From an uncultured Senegalimassilia sp. (GTDB lineage: Bacteria; Actinomycetota; Coriobacteriia; Coriobacteriales; Eggerthellaceae): DNA of 16,970 nucleotides. Position 1 is the stretch's first letter; each line of letters begins with the position of its first letter. This document shows positions 14,218-16,970 of this stretch, piece after piece. The notes below the pieces were generated by a model. It saw only the letters and a program-made list of their open reading frames with translations, did no database searches and had not been told where the DNA came from. The translations under genes were made by a program, and so were the position numbers. The stretch is taken from NCBI GenBank assembly GCA_934661765.1, contig CAKUJT010000055.1:1-16970 (forward strand), given 5' to 3'.

Positions 14218-14763
14218 GCGCAGGGGGTCGCGCGGAAAGCCTTGGTCGCAGAACGCGCAACGCGCAGGTCGCATGCGGGAGGGTATGCACTACGTAGGAA
14301 TTGCGCGAAAGGCCCCAAGCACGGGGCGCAACGCGTAGGCCGCACGCAGGGGGGGCATATGCCGTGCCGAGTCGCGTGTGGGGCTTGCAAAACAGCTGTC
14401 GCGCCCGAGAAAAAGCGTCACGCTTGATCGCGCGCGTACGAACAGTGAGAGCAACGCAACCACCGGAAACCCAGAAGAACCCGCTCCGGCACCCTTTACG
14501 CCTCTTGCCGCCAAATATCGCGCGAGTGCGTGTTTGCCGCTGTTTAGGATCTCACCAACGACAGCTTTTAGGTAACGAACGCAACCTTCTTGCGAAAAGG
14601 CGCGGGGATACGCCGAGAATTATGCCCTCCAATGACACCCCGACCGCATTTCCGCACGCACTCGCGCGTTTTTTTGGCAGCAAAAAGCCTTACTCCTTTC
14701 TGAATAGCTCTGACGTGAACGGAAAAATGATGCGCTGGATGACCGAACGCGCATCTAAACGCA
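14218..14763. other. Gene-free region between LuxR and fix terminators
   Basis: No supported gene. The open plus-strand frame through 14301-14816 has no family resemblance, no ribosome-binding site and runs through the fix terminator. The region holds a GC-rich direct repeat (14255-14288 and 14326-14362, 24 of the first 30 bases identical), a candidate structured RNA (14519-14675) and a 7-bp hairpin (14729-14735 with 14749-14755). Confidence 0.5.
14519..14675 (+). ncRNA. Candidate structured small RNA with closing stem and T-tract
   Basis: A perfect 14-bp inverted repeat (CGCGCGAGTGCGTG at 14519-14532, complement at 14655-14668) encloses 122 nt and is followed directly by seven T's (14669-14675). 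Inside are possible hairpins at 14539-14565 (GCTGT/ACAGC), 14580-14594 (CGCAA/TTGCG) and 14599-14614 (GGCG/CGCC). End pairing plus a terminal T-tract is the shape of an independent RNA. I see no signature of SRP RNA, RNase P RNA or tmRNA, and no convincing promoter. An alternative is a long-loop terminator or a chance repeat. Confidence 0.35.
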
Positions 14764-14797
14764 AAGAGAGGGAGGACCCGAAGGTCCTCCCTCTCTT
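14764..14797 (-). terminator. fixX: Terminator of the fix operon, UUCG tetraloop
   Basis: A perfect 15-bp stem (14764-14778 with 14783-14797) whose 4-nt loop reads TTCG on the minus strand, closed by a C-G pair. This is the very stable C(UUCG)G form. A short T-run follows on the minus strand. It lies about 100 bases after the fixX stop, and the GC-rich stretch between holds another hairpin (14852-14858 with 14865-14871). Confidence 0.85.
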
Positions 14798-14898
14798 GAG
14801 GCCCGCTGCCCGCTGAAGCGGGTGCGGACGATATCGCGCGGAGCCGTGCCTCGGGCCGGGCGATCGGCCCGGGGCGGCGCTCCGGGGCGGAGCAGATG

Positions 14899-15210
14899 CT
14901 AGCCGCAGCGGTACTCGATGCCCATCGTCGGGCCGGGGTTGACCCACTTCTTGACGATGGTGCCCTCGCAGGCGATGCGGCAGGTGCCGCACTCCAGGCA
15001 ACCGGCGTAGTCGAAGGACTTCACGCCGTCCTCGTCGACCTTGTACAGGGCCGCAGGGCAGACGCGGACCAGCTTGAGGAACTCCTCGTTGTAGGCCTCG
15101 GAACCGTCGTCCTCAGCCAGCTCGATATGCGGAGTCTCCTCGTCGACCTCGTACTTGTTGACGGACAGCGCCTCGTCGACGTTGACCGTGATCTCGCAAA
15201 CCTTGCTCAC
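14899..15210 (-). CDS. fixX: Ferredoxin-like protein FixX
   Basis: 103-aa iron-sulfur protein that passes electrons with FixC. The C-terminal half is typical: CPAALYKVDEDG (51-62), FDYAGCLECGTCRIAC (66-81) and a final KWVNPGPTMGIEYRCG. By analogy with ETF-quinone oxidoreductase, C51, C71, C74 and C77 should hold one [4Fe-4S] cluster; C81 is an additional Cys. The N-terminal half (VDEALSVNKYEVDEETPHIE) is acidic. The start is GTG at 15210, overlapping the fixC stop by 4 bases (GTGA), which implies translational coupling; upstream in-frame ATGs lie inside fixC. It is the last gene of the operon before the UUCG terminator. In FixABCX complexes it helps to link ETF to the quinone pool or to low-potential ferredoxin. 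Confidence 0.92.
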   Translation of the reverse strand: MSKVCEITVNVDEALSVNKYEVDEETPHIELAEDDGSEAYNEEFLKLVRVCPAALYKVDEDGVKSFDYAGCLECGTCRIACEGTIVKKWVNPGPTMGIEYRCG

Positions 15211-16505
15211 AGCGCCTTCACCGCCTTCATGACCTCGCGGCCGAGCTTGAACATGCCGCGCTTCTTGATGATGGGCTTCATACGCTTCATCAGCGGCTGC
15301 TGCGGGGCGCCGTCGACGCTGAACATCGCGTTGAAGACCTCCTTGACCATCACCGGGTAGTCGGTGAACATGCTTGACCACTCCTCCATGACGTGCGGCC
15401 ACTTGGAGAAGGTGCGCAGGTCCCGGATGACGAACGAGCCCTCCATGGCGCTCTTATAAGAGGCCAGGCCCGCAGCGGAGGTGTCGCCGGCGTCGATGGC
15501 GGCCACGGCCGCCTCGGCGGCCATGCGGCCCGAGGCCACGGCGAAGTCCATGCCGCGCACCTGGTAGCCCATGTTCATGCACAAACCCGCGGTCTCGCCG
15601 GCGATCAGGCAGCCGTCGAAGACGTACTTGGGGATCATGTCGTAGCCGCCCTCGGGCACCATGTGGCCGGAGTGCTCGACCATCTTGGCGCCGCGGATGA
15701 TGGGGGCCACGGCCGGGTGGCTCTTGAAGTCCTCGAGCATCTGGTAGACCGGCACCTCGTTACGGGAGCCATCGGCGGCCAGGGAGATGGTGGCGACCAG
15801 GCCCAGGGAGATGGACTCCTTGTTGGTGTACAGGAAGCCGCCGCCGACGCTGCCCTTGGTGCAGTCGCCCACGAACAGCATCGCGGCGCCCTCGCCCTCG
15901 GGGACCAGGAAGCGGTCCTCGATGACGTTGGCGGGAAGCTCGAAGACCTCCTTGATGCCCACGGCCATCTGGTTGGCCTTGGGACGGGCGTTGCCCAGGC
16001 AGCGCTCGGAGAGCATGGAGTTGGTGCCCTCGGCCAGGATCACCACCTCGGCGGTGATCTCGTCGTCGCCGGCGCGCACGCCGGTCACGCGGCCGGACTC
16101 GTCCTTGATGAGCTCCTCGACGGCGATGCCGCAGATGTACTCGGCGCCGGCCTCCTCGGCCTTCTCGGCCAGCCACTGGTCGAACGGGCCGCGCAGCACG
16201 GAGTAGGAGTCCTTGCCCTCCTCGCCCAGCTCGGAGGAGGTGAAGTCGATGGCCATCTGCGAGCTCGGGTCCAGAAGCGCGATGCGCTCGTGGGTGATCT
16301 TGCGCTCGACGGGGGCCTCGGACTCGAAGTCGGGGAAGACCTGCTTGAGGGAGTGGGAGTAGATGCGGCCGCCGGTCATGTTCTTGGCGCCGGCGAAGTT
16401 GCCGCGCTCAACGACCAGGACGGACTTGCCGGCGGATGCGGCCACGTAAGCCGCCACGCCGCCCGCGCAGCCAGATCCCACGACGATGATGTCGAAATCT
16501 GACAT
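15207..16505 (-). CDS. fixC: FAD-dependent oxidoreductase FixC (ETF-quinone oxidoreductase family)
   Basis: 432-aa flavoprotein of the FixC/ETF-QO family. The N-terminal FAD-binding fold is clear: IIVVGSGCAGGVAAYVA (6-22, the GxGxxG loop), ending strand 2 at VVERG (31-35), then KNMTGGRIYS (41-50). A second FAD contact, GCLIAGETAGLCMNMGYQVRG (near 300-320), carries the family's GD/GE-A-G motif. In FixABCX the protein takes electrons from the FixAB flavoprotein and hands them to FixX and to quinone, allowing electron bifurcation from NADH to ferredoxin and menaquinone; whether this copy bifurcates cannot be read from the window. AAAGGA lies at suitable spacing before the ATG at 16505. The codon usage is noticeably more biased toward C/G-ending codons than the left half of the window, suggesting high expression. 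Confidence 0.94.
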   Translation of the reverse strand: MSDFDIIVVGSGCAGGVAAYVAASAGKSVLVVERGNFAGAKNMTGGRIYSHSLKQVFPDFESEAPVERKITHERIALLDPSSQMAIDFTSSELGEEGKDSYSVLRGPFDQWLAEKAEEAGAEYICGIAVEELIKDESGRVTGVRAGDDEITAEVVILAEGTNSMLSERCLGNARPKANQMAVGIKEVFELPANVIEDRFLVPEGEGAAMLFVGDCTKGSVGGGFLYTNKESISLGLVATISLAADGSRNEVPVYQMLEDFKSHPAVAPIIRGAKMVEHSGHMVPEGGYDMIPKYVFDGCLIAGETAGLCMNMGYQVRGMDFAVASGRMAAEAAVAAIDAGDTSAAGLASYKSAMEGSFVIRDLRTFSKWPHVMEEWSSMFTDYPVMVKEVFNAMFSVDGAPQQPLMKRMKPIIKKRGMFKLGREVMKAVKAL

Positions 16506-16694
16506 GTAGATATCCTTTCATTGGCGGCCGAAATCGGCCGCCAATTCATTAACTATCGAGACTCCCGCACCGCGCTCCGTAAAAGATGTAAAGGGGTCAT
16601 CTTTTTTGGAGGGGTCGAATCTTTGGAGGGGTCGAACCTTAGGAGAGGTTTTCGCACAAGGGTTGCGCTGAAGCGCGATGCGGAAGGAGTCCCC
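16506..16694 (-). promoter_or_regulatory. fixB-fixC spacer with hairpin and 17-bp tandem repeat
   Basis: A perfect 11-bp hairpin with 4-nt loop (16520-16530 with 16535-16545) sits just upstream of the fixC ribosome-binding site. Further upstream are two 17-bp tandem units (16605-16621 and 16622-16638, core TTTGGAGGGGTCGAA, 16 of 17 identical) and a weaker third (16587-16603). They may set the FixC-to-FixB ratio by mRNA stability or partial termination, or mark a separate promoter for fixCX. Confidence 0.55.
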
Positions 16695-16970
16695 TTACAG
16701 GGCTGCGGTGATGGCCGGCAGGACGTCCTTGATGTCGCCCACCAGACCGAAGTCGCACTGCTTGAAGATCGGGGCGTTCTTGTCCTTGTTAATGGCGAAG
16801 ATGGCACCGGAGCGGTTGCAGCCGACCATGTGCTGCATCTGGCCGGAGATGCCCACGGCGATGTAGGCCTTCGGGGTCAGCATCAGGCCGGAAACGCCGA
16901 CGTAGCGCTCGGTCGGCAGCCAGTTGACGCCCTCGGTCAGCGGACGGGAGCAGGCAAGGCCGGCACCCAG
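16695..16970 (-). CDS. fixB: Electron transfer flavoprotein alpha subunit FixB, 3' part
   Basis: C-terminal 91 residues of an ETF alpha subunit; the gene continues past the right edge. The visible part is the FAD-binding domain, with [20 protein letters not shown], then [20 protein letters not shown] and [20 protein letters not shown], matching the family's GQTG, SGAIQH and INKDPNAPIF motifs. This subunit binds the FAD that shuttles electrons to FixC. The canonical GQTG reads GVSG here, a common variant in Fix-type proteins. Its stop at 16695 is followed by a 189-bp spacer before fixC, which is long for genes of one complex. FixA is expected beyond the window. Confidence 0.9.
   Translation of the reverse strand: MGAGLACSRPLTEGVNWLPTERYVGVSGLMLTPKAYIAVGISGQMQHMVGCNRSGAIFAINKDKNAPIFKQCDFGLVGDIKDVLPAITAAL

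Noticed and set aside
14519..14675. Interpretation of the 14-bp inverted repeat as a miniature transposon
   Set aside because: No target-site duplication is visible at its ends (flanks AAATAT and TTTTTTT), so an RNA or terminator reading is preferred.
14301..14816. 171-aa plus-strand ORF
   Set aside because: No ribosome-binding site or family; it crosses the candidate RNA and the fix terminator.
15393..16502. 369-aa plus-strand ORF opposite fixC
   Set aside because: Gly/His/Val-rich antisense frame produced by strong codon bias of fixC; no domain.
1..16970. tRNA, rRNA, CRISPR, insertion sequences, prophage genes
   Set aside because: I looked for T-loop/TTCGA contexts, regular spacer-repeat arrays, transposase and phage motifs, and found none.

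Overview
The window looks like a chromosomal segment of a high-GC anaerobic actinobacterium, most probably Coriobacteriia and likely Eggerthellaceae. The basis is the codon bias toward G/C, frequent GTG starts, a LuxR-type regulator fused to a roughly 12-segment membrane domain (a family abundant in Eggerthella, Slackia and relatives), and a fix-type electron-transfer flavoprotein operon. The taxon is inferred from gene content only.

Layout, left to right. (1) 108-830 (-): a SAM-dependent methyltransferase, with a terminator hairpin below it and a foldable, partly palindromic leader above it. (2) 1146-2334 (+): two overlapping genes resembling the uncharacterised DUF6323/DUF6179 pair, then an EamA/DMT transporter (2445-3329) and an XRE - zinc ribbon - TipAS regulator (3421-4245). 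(3) 4304-5632 (-): a MATE efflux pump preceded by a tandem operator. (4) 5810-6478 (-): a PAP2 phosphatase. (5) 6479-7246: no convincing gene, but a strong hairpin, a degenerate 24-bp repeat array and a 37-bp direct repeat. (6) 7247-8143 (+): a DegV fatty-acid-binding protein, convergent with a LysR regulator (8178-9011, -). (7) 9133-9424 (+): a frameshifted, truncated aldo/keto reductase remnant divergent from lysR, running into a second MATE pump (9459-10820, +). (8) 12172-11049 (-): a marR-SMR-SMR operon. (9) 12611-14074 (+): the membrane LuxR regulator with a strong terminator. (10) 14218-14763: no gene, but a 157-bp segment that could be a structured RNA. (11) 14899-16970 (-): fixX, fixC and the 3' end of fixB, ending at a hairpin with a UUCG tetraloop.

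The main theme is small-molecule efflux and its control: two MATE pumps, a paired SMR pump, an EamA transporter and several one-component regulators. The most informative regulatory signal is a 17-bp motif (TRGTCTA-N5-TTGACY) present in tandem upstream of both marR-SMR-SMR and the MATE gene 6.5 kb away. This suggests one MarR protein controls both pumps. The fix genes at the right edge are unrelated core energy metabolism (electron-bifurcating or quinone-linked ETF). No tRNA, rRNA, CRISPR array, insertion sequence or prophage gene was seen.
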